IMG/VR virus record: IMGVR_UViG_3300009158_000031
Span: 62,001-126,000 of that record
DNA length: 64,000 nucleotides
Reading direction: 5' to 3' (one strand)
DNA from: a virus
The translations under genes and the position numbers were made by a program. The notes under the pieces are model-generated. The model did no database searches and had not been told where the DNA came from. It saw only the letters and a list, made by a program, of their open reading frames with translations. Below are positions 34,708 through 44,060 of the stretch, piece by piece. Within the stretch, counting starts at the first letter, position 1; the number at the start of each line of letters is the position of its first letter.

Positions 34708-35574
34708 ATGAATCATTTACCAACATACTCGGATTTTATTCTAGGTCCTCCAATTGCATTTGATGGAACCAACTTAAAAGTTGGTCAAAGCATTGTAGCT
34801 GCTGATGGTTACTCGGGTATTATAATTTCAAGAGAAATGGTTAATGGACGAATAATGTTCAGGGATCATTTAGGAGTACATCATTTAGTTGAATCGCATA
34901 ATGTAGTTATCGATGAAGCCATTAATGAAGATCTTCAATGGTGGGAAGTTACCAAAGGTATACTTGCTGCTGATGCAATTAAAACAGGAATGGCTATTGC
35001 CGGTGGTGGTCTTGCTATTGCCGCAGTAATTTTCTCTCAATGGTTTGCCGGTATCTCTCAGAAAATGATTGCCGCTAGAAAAGATGCTAAATTGAAAGCT
35101 TCGGCTGGAGCAATCGCTACTAAATTTAACGATGATCCAGAATTAAATGGATTTATGACTAAACTTCAACAATTCCCTTATATGAAGCCTCTTATGGCAG
35201 GTAAAAGAGAAACTGTTAAAGTTGCTGCCAATAATAAAGAAAGATCTAAGATCTTAAGAGAAATGGCTAAATATGTAAAATCTAAGCTAACTCCAGAAGA
35301 AATGGAATTCTTTATAGAAGTTAATAAGATGCTTAAAACCAAACCATTAGAAACTAATGATGGTCAAAAAGTTGAAGAAGATTTGCAACAAATGGCCGAT
35401 GCTGTTTTAGATCCATCAAATTCTAATGCAGAATCTTCTATTAATAAAGATCCAAATAGAACTGTTGGTACAGGAACTTATACCTCTACTGCATCAGATC
35501 TAAATGTGAAAACTAAAGGTATATACAAAACTAATGATCCTGCATCTGGTGGTTGGAATCCAATTATGACTTAA
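34708..35574 (+). CDS. Membrane-segment-containing virion protein candidate
   Basis: 288 aa. N-terminus MNHLPTYSDFILGPP keeps the first half of the shared leader but lacks the N-E end; a possible gp21 site appears later as I-N-E/D (residue about 72). A hydrophobic Gly/Ala-rich segment (GMAIAGGGLAIAAVIFSQWF, about 93-112) could span a membrane, followed by a long charged helical domain (RSKILREMAKYVKSKL, EEMEFFIEVNKMLKT). Function unknown; an ejected or channel-forming protein is one option. Confidence 0.5.
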   Translation: MNHLPTYSDFILGPPIAFDGTNLKVGQSIVAADGYSGIIISREMVNGRIMFRDHLGVHHLVESHNVVIDEAINEDLQWWEVTKGILAADAIKTGMAIAGGGLAIAAVIFSQWFAGISQKMIAARKDAKLKASAGAIATKFNDDPELNGFMTKLQQFPYMKPLMAGKRETVKVAANNKERSKILREMAKYVKSKLTPEEMEFFIEVNKMLKTKPLETNDGQKVEEDLQQMADAVLDPSNSNAESSINKDPNRTVGTGTYTSTASDLNVKTKGIYKTNDPASGGWNPIMT

Positions 35575-35628
35575 TTAGGCATATAACTATATGTCATAGA
35601 TAAATATAAAAAACAAAATAATACAAAT

Positions 35629-35931
35629 ATGAAAAATTTAATGTCTTTCGACGAATTCGTAGTTAATGAAGCTGGTAAATACGATGCTTCAGGATTTAAT
35701 CCGGCAGCAGAAGCTACTAGCGATGAATTCAATCAAGAATTAACTCCAGGAAAAAAATACAATGTTAAAAAAGGAGAAGAAACTTCTCTTTGCATTTATC
35801 AAGGTAATACTGACGGAGTTTATATCTTCAACCCAGAAGCTAAAGAAGATGGTATAACTACTTCTCCATGTGAATTTACTGAAGCTGAATATGCTGCTGC
35901 ATTTAAAGCTGGTGAAATCGTTGCTGCTTAA
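35629..35931 (+). CDS. Internal-protein candidate with one copy of a repeated beta domain
   Basis: 100 aa. Leader MKNLMSFDEFVVNEAGK. Residues about 45-100 (TPGKKYNVKKGEE, CIYQGNTDGVYIFNPEA, EFTEAEYAAAFKAGEIV) are homologous to two units in the next gene. Preceded by AGATAAATATAAA, another late-promoter-like motif. Confidence 0.6.
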   Translation: MKNLMSFDEFVVNEAGKYDASGFNPAAEATSDEFNQELTPGKKYNVKKGEETSLCIYQGNTDGVYIFNPEAKEDGITTSPCEFTEAEYAAAFKAGEIVAA

Positions 35932-35952
35932 TTAAAAACTTAAAAATTCTAT

Positions 35953-36738
35953 ATGAAGAATCTAAAAACATTTTCTGAATTCGTATCAGAAGCCGCTGAA
36001 TTTAATCCAGCTAATACATCTGATATAGATGTTCTATTGCCTGCAATTAAATCTGCATCAGAGCTAATGCCTGGTAAAGAATACGTCATTAAATTAGATG
36101 GTAAAACTCATTCGAATATGATGTATCAAGGAGTAAGTGATGGTAGTTATATCTTCAATTCCGAAGATATGGAAACTGTGCTTAATCTTAAGGATGACCA
36201 AATTAATAGTGCTGTTTCTGATGGTGGTGTTCAACCAGTAAATGAAGCAGTTAAAAGAACTGCAGATCAAGTAAATAAAGATGCAGAAGATCGAATCAAA
36301 AATCAAATTGCTCGTTATTCAGAAATGATGAAATCTAAACCAGAAAAAGCTAATGTTTATAAAGCTCAATTGGATTTAGCTCATGCTAAAATGACGGTTG
36401 TTAATTTGAAGAAAAAGGTTGATGCTCTAAGAGAATCTACCGAATTAGATGAATCTAAACTTTATAAAGGAAAAGAAGTTTTACCTGATTATATTGATCC
36501 ACGAAGAGATTTTGGTGCTCCTGTTAAAAACAGTAAAGAGTTAAAAGTTGGTGCTGAATATGTTATATATGAGCCTGGAATGGATAACTGGCAAGCAGAA
36601 AACATTTATCAAGGTTACACTGGTGGAATTCATATATTCAATTCATCTACACAATTTGGTGAAGCGGAACCTCTAGAATTAACTGACAAAGAATTAGAAT
36701 CAGCTATTAAAGATGGCGAAATTATTAAACAAAACTAA
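35953..36738 (+). CDS. Internal-protein candidate with two copies of a repeated beta domain
   Basis: 261 aa. Leader MKNLKTFSEFVSEAAEF (V-S-E/A). Unit 1 (about 37-92: LMPGKEYVIKLDGK, MYQGVSDGSYIFNSE, INSAVSDGGVQ) and unit 2 (about 195-258: LKVGAEYVIYEPG, IYQGYTGGIHIFNSS, LESAIKDGEII) match the unit in the preceding gene. A charged helical linker (NKDAEDRIKNQIARYSEMMK) joins them. Gene and domain duplication produced three copies. Function unknown. Confidence 0.6.
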   Translation: MKNLKTFSEFVSEAAEFNPANTSDIDVLLPAIKSASELMPGKEYVIKLDGKTHSNMMYQGVSDGSYIFNSEDMETVLNLKDDQINSAVSDGGVQPVNEAVKRTADQVNKDAEDRIKNQIARYSEMMKSKPEKANVYKAQLDLAHAKMTVVNLKKKVDALRESTELDESKLYKGKEVLPDYIDPRRDFGAPVKNSKELKVGAEYVIYEPGMDNWQAENIYQGYTGGIHIFNSSTQFGEAEPLELTDKELESAIKDGEIIKQN

Positions 36739-36752
36739 TAATTTCAACATGT

Positions 36753-37235
36753 ATGCGCTCAATAAAAGGAAACAAACCAACTAAGAAATCAGGTTTCGTT
36801 CAAGGATATTTCCCTATCCAAGAGTGCAAGAAATACTTCGGTAATGGACCAATCATTTACCGTTCATCATGGGAAAAGAAATTTTGCTTATATTGCGAAA
36901 GGAATCCGGAGATCATTCAGTGGTCTTCGGAATCGCTTTCTATTAAATACTTCAATCCTTTAGACGAGAAATATCATACATATTTCCCTGATTTTTTGGT
37001 AAAAACTTCTAATGAAAGAACCATTATAGTTGAAGTTAAACCCAAGGCTCAATTAACGAAGCCAAATCCTCCAAAACGTAAAACTCCCAAACAACTAGAA
37101 AGTTATAAATGGGCATATTCAGCTTTTGTTACTAATATGTGCAAAAAGAAATATGCCGAAGAGTATGCTAAAAATAGAGGTTGGGAATATATGTTAGTCA
37201 CTGAAGATTTTTTTACCAAAACCCTTAATTCATGA
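36753..37235 (+). CDS. 4: Head completion protein gp4
   Basis: 160 aa (T4 gp4 150). Needed to finish DNA-filled heads before tail joining. Family pattern: KKSGFVQGYFPI, YRSSWEKKFCLYCERNPEII, EWSSESLSIKY-type block (here QWSSESLSIKYFNP), YHTYFPDFLVKT, and IIVEVKPKAQL, then KWAYSAF. D-F...E-V-K has the look of a PD-(D/E)xK nuclease core. It precedes the portal gene, consistent with a head module. Confidence 0.82.
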   Translation: MRSIKGNKPTKKSGFVQGYFPIQECKKYFGNGPIIYRSSWEKKFCLYCERNPEIIQWSSESLSIKYFNPLDEKYHTYFPDFLVKTSNERTIIVEVKPKAQLTKPNPPKRKTPKQLESYKWAYSAFVTNMCKKKYAEEYAKNRGWEYMLVTEDFFTKTLNS

Positions 37236-37963
37236 AAGGGCTATTAGATCTTTTTGGAATGCTTTTGGACCTTATTAAAGTCCAAGCTAATACAAATCCT
37301 GAAACTCCTCAATCTGAAGGCGTCGATGATGCGTATCAATGGTTCATTGACACACTCAAAGATACTCGAAATAAAAGAGTAGTTGAAACTGGTGATAATA
37401 AACTTAAGCCTGGTAAAATATACGTTTTTAAATACGATCCAAAATATAAGACCGTTCTAGATTATTATGATATGCATCCTATTGTTATTGCATTAGGTCA
37501 AGTTATGACAGAGAATGGAAAGTTAGAAGTTGGTATCAATATTAGTTGGTATCCTCCAAAAGCTAGAAAATATATTGTTGGTAAAATTAGAGAAATGTAT
37601 AAACCTCTATATGAAGCCGCATCAAAGAAGAATCCATTTGATGGACAAGAACAAGCATTCGTACCTATTGATTTGTATGCTCTTAAAGTTGCTCTAGATA
37701 GAGCCGGTTTATCATATGCCGTAAGAACTTATATTCCAGATAGAATAAAATCACCTAAAGCAATTGTTTGTTATGAAGATTGGGAAATTGTTTCTAGAAT
37801 GGATAAGCCTAAGATTTTTCCACAATTAGAAGGGAAAGTTTCGTTGTTCGATGTATATAAAGGATTTGAACTTTATCTTAGATCTCAAATGAGTAATGGT
37901 GCCGCAAACGCTAAGAAACGAGAGATGGCGAAAAAACTAAATAGATATAAATTCATAAAATAA
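37232..37963 (+). CDS. Conserved phage structural-region protein, unknown role
   Basis: 243 aa. The conserved centre PGKIYVFKYDPKYK, LDYYDMHPIVIALG, and GINISWYPPKARKYIVG recurs in phages that I have seen annotated variously as structural or DNA-end-binding; I cannot assign it firmly. It overlaps gp4 by 4 bases and lies before the portal gene, so T4 gp2-type end protection is possible. The C-terminus is basic (KKREMAKKLNRYKFIK). Confidence 0.55.
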   Translation: MKGLLDLFGMLLDLIKVQANTNPETPQSEGVDDAYQWFIDTLKDTRNKRVVETGDNKLKPGKIYVFKYDPKYKTVLDYYDMHPIVIALGQVMTENGKLEVGINISWYPPKARKYIVGKIREMYKPLYEAASKKNPFDGQEQAFVPIDLYALKVALDRAGLSYAVRTYIPDRIKSPKAIVCYEDWEIVSRMDKPKIFPQLEGKVSLFDVYKGFELYLRSQMSNGAANAKKREMAKKLNRYKFIK

Positions 37964-38026
37964 GTAATTGAAGTCATTATGGCTCGATCACAACGAATAA
38001 ATAATAAAATACTAAAATAAACTAAT

Positions 38027-39640
38027 ATGGCAGGCTTTGTAAATAGAGAGGAAACCTACGCTGGTAGACCATCCGCATCTTCGAGAAATGTCGTTTCTAA
38101 AGCTCTTAAGTCGTTATCATCTTTCGGGATGATATACGATGATATGGTTCTTAGAAACTCAAAAGCCATAGGTATCAATGAAGACCGTTTCGGTTGGAGA
38201 TTAGATCCAAGAAATGCAGCCGGTGGTGAATATGACGATTATGCTCTATTTGCCAACCTTTCAATGACGGATATTAATCTCCGTAAAAGTATTTCTATTT
38301 TTGACAAATCTTATATTAAAAAGAGAGAGGATCTTAGAAAATTCTCTATTCAAGATGAAATTGAAGAGATTCTCGATACCCTATGTGACGAATGTGTCGT
38401 CTATGACGAAAAAAATTACTTCTGTACACCATTAACTTTTGATGATCAGACACTTGAACCGGAAACACTAGAAGCCGTTAAGTATGCATTAGATACAAAC
38501 TTTAAAAGAGTTTATCAATACTTTGGTTTCAATAACGATATTTCTGCTTGGTCTTATTTTCGTAAATGGTTAATTGATGGATATCTCGCATTTGAGATTA
38601 TCTACAATAAAGAACAAACTAGAATTATCGGTTTCAAAGAACTTGATCCAGTATCTTTAGAACCAGGTCTTGATAAAGAGGGTAAGAAAATTTGGAAACA
38701 ATTTAAAGCTCAACCTGGTAAAGAAAGAGTTATATATGATTCTCAACTAATTTATCTTTCATATGCACATGCCAATACCGTAAGTCGTGTTTCTTACGTA
38801 GAACGTCTTATTCGTGCATTTAACTTGCTTCGTATCATGGAGCATTCAAGAGTTATTTGGGCTACGGTAAATGCCTCATTCAAAACTAAATTTGTAATTC
38901 CGGTTGGTGGTAAATCCAAAACTAGAGCTCGTCAAAGCTTAGGTGTTTTGATGCAAAATTATCGTGAGAATATTGATTTTGATACAGAATCAGGAGAACT
39001 TAAAGTTAACGGTAAACCAATGATGCCTTTCAATAAAGAGTATTGGTTACCATCCGGTGAAGCTGGAGAACCTACTATCGAGAATATTGGTAATGATGGT
39101 CCAGATTTATCAGATACAGATGCTCTTAAATATTTCCGAGAAAAACTAATTAAAGTATCTAAAATTCCTCTTTCTCGTTTTGATATGGAATCACCTCCAT
39201 CATGGGAAATGAATGCTGAAGGTATGACAAGAGATGAAATTAAATTTGGTCGTTTTGTTAATCGTATGCGTTCAGTTTATCAAGAGATTCTTGTTAAACC
39301 ATTATGGATTCAAATGTGTTTAGACTTTCCAGAACTTAAAGAAGATGATGCTTTTAAAGCTCAAATTGGAATTAAGTTTAACAAATATAACATCTTTGAA
39401 GAAATGAAAGAAATTGAAATCCTTCAAAAACGTCTAGATTTTGTTACTTCAATGAAAGATGGTCTTGTTGAACAAGATGCTAATATGAACGAAATCAAGT
39501 ATTTTGCATCAGAATTCTTAATTCAACGTTTCTTAGGTTTATCATCAGATGATATCCGAACTAATAAGAAAATGAAAGAAATTGAAGATGAAGAAAAAAT
39601 TGCTTCTGCTAAGAAAGCTGCTGAAGCAACTGGAATGTAA
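38027..39640 (+). CDS. 20: Portal protein gp20
   Basis: 537 aa (T4 gp20 524). Forms the dodecameric DNA entry/exit ring. T4-type portal features: WSYFRKWLIDGYLAFEIIYN, FKELDPVSLEPG, LIYLSYAHANTVSRVSYVER (wing region), then the clip/stem region ATVNASFKTKFVIPVGGKSK, and EYWLPSGEAGEPTIENIGN, LKYFREKLIKVSKIPLSRFD. The C-terminal crown region is Lys/Glu-rich. Portal, protease and capsid genes are consecutive, as in T4. Confidence 0.92.
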   Translation: MAGFVNREETYAGRPSASSRNVVSKALKSLSSFGMIYDDMVLRNSKAIGINEDRFGWRLDPRNAAGGEYDDYALFANLSMTDINLRKSISIFDKSYIKKREDLRKFSIQDEIEEILDTLCDECVVYDEKNYFCTPLTFDDQTLEPETLEAVKYALDTNFKRVYQYFGFNNDISAWSYFRKWLIDGYLAFEIIYNKEQTRIIGFKELDPVSLEPGLDKEGKKIWKQFKAQPGKERVIYDSQLIYLSYAHANTVSRVSYVERLIRAFNLLRIMEHSRVIWATVNASFKTKFVIPVGGKSKTRARQSLGVLMQNYRENIDFDTESGELKVNGKPMMPFNKEYWLPSGEAGEPTIENIGNDGPDLSDTDALKYFREKLIKVSKIPLSRFDMESPPSWEMNAEGMTRDEIKFGRFVNRMRSVYQEILVKPLWIQMCLDFPELKEDDAFKAQIGIKFNKYNIFEEMKEIEILQKRLDFVTSMKDGLVEQDANMNEIKYFASEFLIQRFLGLSSDDIRTNKKMKEIEDEEKIASAKKAAEATGM

Positions 39641-39656
39641 TCATAATAAACCTAGA

Positions 39657-39665
39657 TATATAAAA
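39657..39665 (+). promoter_or_regulatory. Candidate late promoter -10 (AGATATATAAAA)
   Basis: TATATAAAA 16 bases before the ATG at 39682 of the protease-scaffold gene. Confidence 0.45.
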
Positions 39666-39681
39666 AAATCAACTAAGTAAA

Positions 39682-41583
39682 ATGAGTCAAAAGTATTTGC
39701 TCGTATTGGAAAGATCTTCTTCTGAATTGGACATCAAAACAGAAGGTGACAATTACATCCTAGAAGGAATCTTTACAGAAATCGGCGTTAAAAACAAAAA
39801 CAATCGTATTTACGACGAAAAGGAAGTTCTTCCTCACATAGATGAACTTCTTCAAAAAGTAAAAGGAAGTAAACTTTTAGGTGAATTAGATCATCCTAAA
39901 TCTTTTGAAGTTTCTTTAAAAAATGCTTCTCATGTTATTGAAGCTTTAGATTACGACAAAAACACTAAGAAGGTAATGGGAAGAATCCGTTTACTTAATA
40001 CTAGTGCTGGAAAAGAAGCAAAGGCTCTGGTTGATGCTGGTATTCCTTTACACATTTCTAGTCGTGCTGCTGGAGTGGTTGAAAGTAATGGTCACGTTAA
40101 AATCAAAAAAATGTTTACTTACGATTTAGTTGCAGATCCTGGATTTGCTAATGCTGAATTATCAAGAGTAAATGAAGCATTTGGATTTGAAATGGATGAT
40201 ACATTAGGTCTTTACGAAATGCCTTATAGTGCTAAATTAGCCGAGTCTTTCGAAGATCACGAAAAAATTGATGAAAACAAACAAACTCAAAACATAAACA
40301 AATCTTCAAAAATGAATAATACAACAGAGAACATATCAGTTGAAGATTTTAACGAATATACAAAAATCGTTAAAAACGAAATTGAAAATCTTAAAAAACA
40401 AATCGCTGAAAGTAACACTGATTCTGTAACTGAAAGTACTGAATCATTAGTTAAGTACACTGAAACTATTGCCAAACGAGTAAATCAAATCCAAGAAAAT
40501 TTAGGATCTTTAAAAGAGAACTTCGATCATTTGATATCTCACAATGATTACATCGTAGAAAACCTTGAAAAGGTTAAAGATTACGCTGAAATGGTTGGCG
40601 AAAAATCAAATCAAGGAATTAACTACTCAGAAAAACTTGCTGAATCGGTTGACCACTTAATTGAATATACTAAAATGGTTGCTGAAAAAGCAGATAGTGG
40701 AATTTCTTACACTGAAAGAATTGCTGAATCTGTTGATTCTTCGATCGAATATCAAAATCATGTTGCTAAAGAAGTTAATGAGCGTTTTGCTTATCAAACT
40801 TACATCAATGAACAAGTTGACAATATCATTTCACATACCGATTATATCGTTGAAGGTTGTGATTCAATTATTAAGTACAGTGAGTACCTAAAAGAGAATC
40901 AAGCAAGCTTAACCGGTTATATGGATTATGTTGTTAAAGGTCTTAACGAAGGTACTTCTAATAACGATCCATCCGATAATAACAAATCTGAAAATGCAAA
41001 CGAAGATGATACTAAAGTAAATGAAAATGCTGAAGCTATCAATTCAACTGAAAGTGCTGATGATTTTGAAAATGAAATTAACTCTAGAGTTGATGCTATT
41101 TTAGAATCTGCTAAATCCCAAAAAGATGAAGAGAAAAAATCTAAAATGCATTTCTTTAATTTCTTAGCTGAATCTAAAAGAAACGAATTTGAATCTTTAA
41201 CTGCTGAAGTTCAAGAAAAAATTGTTGATCTTTTCGAAAATACTAAATGGTACGGATCAATTGATGCTAATAACATCTGGGAATCTGCTTTCACTAAACC
41301 AGTTGCTAAAAATGATTGGTTAGCTAATATGCCAAATCGTTATAACGAAGCTTGGAATTCTTTAAACGAATCTCAAAAGAATGCTATTAAAGCTCAAGCA
41401 TCAGTAAGAGTTCTTAGTACACAATATCAAATCGATTCATTTTGGTCTTCAAGAGATTTAAGAGTTTCTAAAGTAGAATCAACTGAACCGGTTGCTCCTA
41501 TTAACGAATCTTCTAAGTATGAAACTCCTCAAGATTATATGGATACTGTTGCTGCTGAATTAAAACGTAGATTCAAAAGATAA
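39682..41583 (+). CDS. 21: Prohead protease gp21 fused to scaffold (gp22-like) protein
   Basis: 633 aa; T4 gp21 is about 212 aa and the scaffold gp22 is a separate gene. Residues 1-205 are the protease: ILEGIFTEIGVKNKNNRIY, KLLGELDHPKSF (catalytic His 71) and IPLHISSRAAGVV (catalytic Ser about 126-127), DLVADPGF. Residues about 210-440 are a heptad-rich coil with imperfect 20-25 residue repeats around Y-x-E/D-x-I/V-A/E (YAEMVGEK, YTKMVAEK, YTERIAES), followed by an acidic linker and a folded C-terminus. An in-frame ATG at 40312 (codon 211) sits in an A-rich start-like context, so a separate scaffold may also be made. Confidence 0.85.
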   Translation: MSQKYLLVLERSSSELDIKTEGDNYILEGIFTEIGVKNKNNRIYDEKEVLPHIDELLQKVKGSKLLGELDHPKSFEVSLKNASHVIEALDYDKNTKKVMGRIRLLNTSAGKEAKALVDAGIPLHISSRAAGVVESNGHVKIKKMFTYDLVADPGFANAELSRVNEAFGFEMDDTLGLYEMPYSAKLAESFEDHEKIDENKQTQNINKSSKMNNTTENISVEDFNEYTKIVKNEIENLKKQIAESNTDSVTESTESLVKYTETIAKRVNQIQENLGSLKENFDHLISHNDYIVENLEKVKDYAEMVGEKSNQGINYSEKLAESVDHLIEYTKMVAEKADSGISYTERIAESVDSSIEYQNHVAKEVNERFAYQTYINEQVDNIISHTDYIVEGCDSIIKYSEYLKENQASLTGYMDYVVKGLNEGTSNNDPSDNNKSENANEDDTKVNENAEAINSTESADDFENEINSRVDAILESAKSQKDEEKKSKMHFFNFLAESKRNEFESLTAEVQEKIVDLFENTKWYGSIDANNIWESAFTKPVAKNDWLANMPNRYNEAWNSLNESQKNAIKAQASVRVLSTQYQIDSFWSSRDLRVSKVESTEPVAPINESSKYETPQDYMDTVAAELKRRFKR

Positions 41584-41691
41584 AATATCCAAGAGATCAT
41601 AGATAAATAGATTATAATATTCCACCACACTAAGATGCAAAAAGTGTAACGGAAAACTAAACAATAAAACAACAAAATAAAACATTTAAAA

Positions 41692-43302
41692 ATGTACTTA
41701 ATTAACGAAAGTGAAATTTTTTCAAAATGGGCTCCAATTATCGAGTCTAATACTGGAATCACTGAGCGTGCTAGAGTTGAGTGGATGTCAAAATATTGCC
41801 ATAACCACGAATTATATGAGAACAACTCATATGCACAACTAGGCGCTGTGAACGGTATGGGTGCTACTCGTTTCCCTGGAAACCCTGGTACTCAAGATGC
41901 TTTTGCTACATCCACTTCTGGATCTGGTGATAAAGCTCACACATTGCTACCTCTTGCTATGCAAGTTGCAGCTCAAACAATCGGATTGGATTTAGTTCCA
42001 GTCGTGCCAATGCCTGGTCCAATGGGTGTATTAACTTACTTGGATTTCGTATATGCTGGTGGTAAAACTGCTGGTACTGGTGCTGATGTTCCTTTAATGG
42101 TTAAATTAGACTACGGTTCTAACACTATCCCTTCATTTACTGTAGGTGGTTCTGGTGCTTCTGGTGGTGCTACTTTCTACATGGTAGGATCTTCTCGTTT
42201 GGATGGTAATCCAATCTTACGTGTTGCTGGAACTTTAACTGGTTCTAACACAATCAAAGATTGTTTAACTAACATCACAATCGGTGGTGCTTCTGCTGGA
42301 ACTGTTACTAACTATTCTATCGAATTAGTTAAAGCTTTAGAAGATCACATCACTGGATTCTCTGGTAATGCTCTTGCTAACAACGATTACACTGGATTTG
42401 ATATTAACGATCCATATTCTCGTAACGACGGTGAAAGTACTACAGATAACGTAATGAACTTAAGTCTATTCAACAAATCAGTTGAAGCTAAGACTTTCCA
42501 AGTTGCTGCTGCTGTTACTCGTGAGCAAGTTCAAGACTTGAAACAATTTGGTATTGATGCAGTTTCTCAAGTAGAAGCAGTTCTTATCAATGAGTTAACT
42601 CAATCAATTAACAAGAACATCCTTGGACGTATCTTCGCTTTAGGAGAAAGAAACCACGAATACGTAATCCGTACTCAAGGTCAAAACTTCTTCTTGAACT
42701 TAGGTGCTACTGCCCTTTTAGTTTCTAACTCTGCGTCAGCAACTAACTTCGGTTCATTTATCCAATCAACTACTTTACGTGGTGCTACAATGGCTGCTAC
42801 TGAAAACGTTAACTCTGCTTCAGAAAACATGCATACTCGTCAACGTAAAATTATGTCTAAAGTATTAGCTATCGCTAACTTAATCGCTATTAGAGGTCGT
42901 CGTGGACCAGCTACTTTCGTAGTTACTAACGGTCAAGTTTGTTCAGCTTTACAAGACGTTGCTGGTTTCGTACCTGCTCCAATGGCTAACACAATTAACC
43001 AAATGAGTGGTTCACTTTATCCTATCGGTACTTTAGCTGGTATGGCAGTGTACAACGATCCTAACATGAACTGGGCAGATACTCGTTTCTGCGTAGGTCG
43101 TAAAGGTGACGGTAACTCTCCAGGATTAGTATTCATGCCTTATTTAATGGCTGAAAGCGTTCAAACTATCGCTGAAGGTACTATGGCTCCTAAAGTTGCG
43201 GTTAAATCTCGTTATGCTTTAGTTGAAGCTGGTTTCCACCCAGAAACTATGTACTTAACTTCAGGTGTATCTTTAAGTGCTACATTCGGTTCTTTAGTAT
43301 AA
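41692..43302 (+). CDS. 23: Major capsid protein gp23
   Basis: 536 aa (T4 gp23 521). HK97-fold shell protein. N-terminal arm MYLINESEIFSKWAPIIE, then VNGMGATRFPGNPGTQ (shared with the 78-aa protein at 16.3 kb), LPLAMQVAAQTIGLDLVPVV, MPGPMGVLTYLDFVYAGG, VTREQVQDLKQFGIDAVSQ, and the C-terminal RYALVEAGFHPETMYL typical of gp23. T4 gp23 is trimmed by gp21 near residue 65; an equivalent cut would fall shortly before or inside the arm motif. Codons look tuned toward GCT/GGT/AAC compared with neighbours, and the gene is followed by a strong terminator: both fit very high late expression. Confidence 0.93.
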   Translation: MYLINESEIFSKWAPIIESNTGITERARVEWMSKYCHNHELYENNSYAQLGAVNGMGATRFPGNPGTQDAFATSTSGSGDKAHTLLPLAMQVAAQTIGLDLVPVVPMPGPMGVLTYLDFVYAGGKTAGTGADVPLMVKLDYGSNTIPSFTVGGSGASGGATFYMVGSSRLDGNPILRVAGTLTGSNTIKDCLTNITIGGASAGTVTNYSIELVKALEDHITGFSGNALANNDYTGFDINDPYSRNDGESTTDNVMNLSLFNKSVEAKTFQVAAAVTREQVQDLKQFGIDAVSQVEAVLINELTQSINKNILGRIFALGERNHEYVIRTQGQNFFLNLGATALLVSNSASATNFGSFIQSTTLRGATMAATENVNSASENMHTRQRKIMSKVLAIANLIAIRGRRGPATFVVTNGQVCSALQDVAGFVPAPMANTINQMSGSLYPIGTLAGMAVYNDPNMNWADTRFCVGRKGDGNSPGLVFMPYLMAESVQTIAEGTMAPKVAVKSRYALVEAGFHPETMYLTSGVSLSATFGSLV

Positions 43303-43336
43303 TCCTAAAAAGATTAACTAATCTAACTATAAAATT

Positions 43337-43366
43337 AAAGAGCTTCCTTCGGGAAGCTCTTTTTTT
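43337..43366 (+). terminator. Strong terminator after gp23
   Basis: Stem AAAGAGCTTCC/GGAAGCTCTTT with a TTCG tetraloop and a seven-T run. Confidence 0.88.
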
Positions 43367-43386
43367 GTTTGTAGCTTTTGCATGAA

Positions 43387-43396
43387 TATATAAATA
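43387..43396 (+). promoter_or_regulatory. Candidate late promoter -10 (GAATATATAAATAA)
   Basis: TATATAAATA, containing the T4-like TATAAATA exactly, 21 bases before the ATG at 43418 and after the gp23 terminator. Confidence 0.55.
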
Positions 43397-43417
43397 AAAT
43401 ACGATCATATAATTGAA

Positions 43418-44041
43418 ATGATATATCCCAGTCAAGCCATTCAAATTAGACCAGATCTAATAGAATACCGAGAACTTTGTTCAAAATTTGGTTATCAACC
43501 AAGCAAAGAAGAATATGAGGAGACTCTTAAATTTCTTTTATTATTTCATACTGGAATAGGCCATACATGTGAATCTAGTGAAGTAGATTTTTTCTATGAA
43601 AATATGGATATGCATCTTCTAGAAAATAATGTTAATGAATCTCTTTTTGAATCCGCTTTAATAGCAGAAGATTCAAACACCGTTGCCGATGTCGCAAAAG
43701 AGAAAGATGCGGCATTAGGACTTGTAGCTGCTGCCGGTGTTGGTGCTGCTGGTGCAGTGGCTGGTGCTGGAGCATTAGCAGTAGTTGGAGTAGTGAAAGT
43801 TGGAGGACTTATTCAATATCTATTTAAAAAAGGTAAAGTAAAAAGTGCTGCAAAAGCAGAACTTGGAGTTGCTATGAAAAAATTAGAACCTTATCAAGAG
43901 ATATACAAGATAAAAAAGGAATTGGCTACTCTTAAAGGAGAAGAATTCACTGGATTATCTTCGTTACCTGGAATGCCATCTGCTCCAGGATCACCTGCCG
44001 AGAAAAAATCTGCTCCTGCTCCTGCCTCTAAAAAGAAATAA
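43418..44041 (+). CDS. Hypothetical head-region protein with Ala/Gly hydrophobic segment
   Basis: 207 aa. N-terminal helical region (YRELCSKFGYQPSKEEYEET), then VNESLFESALIAEDS with candidate gp21 sites (V-N-E/S, I-A-E/D). An Ala/Gly/Val-rich segment (GLVAAAGVGAAGAVAGAGAL, about 100-120) could insert into a membrane. A basic helical part and a Pro/Ala/Ser/Lys tail end the protein. I infer a processed head protein, possibly membrane-active after ejection. Confidence 0.5.
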   Translation: MIYPSQAIQIRPDLIEYRELCSKFGYQPSKEEYEETLKFLLLFHTGIGHTCESSEVDFFYENMDMHLLENNVNESLFESALIAEDSNTVADVAKEKDAALGLVAAAGVGAAGAVAGAGALAVVGVVKVGGLIQYLFKKGKVKSAAKAELGVAMKKLEPYQEIYKIKKELATLKGEEFTGLSSLPGMPSAPGSPAEKKSAPAPASKKK

Positions 44042-44060
44042 TACCAAAAAGATAATATAC

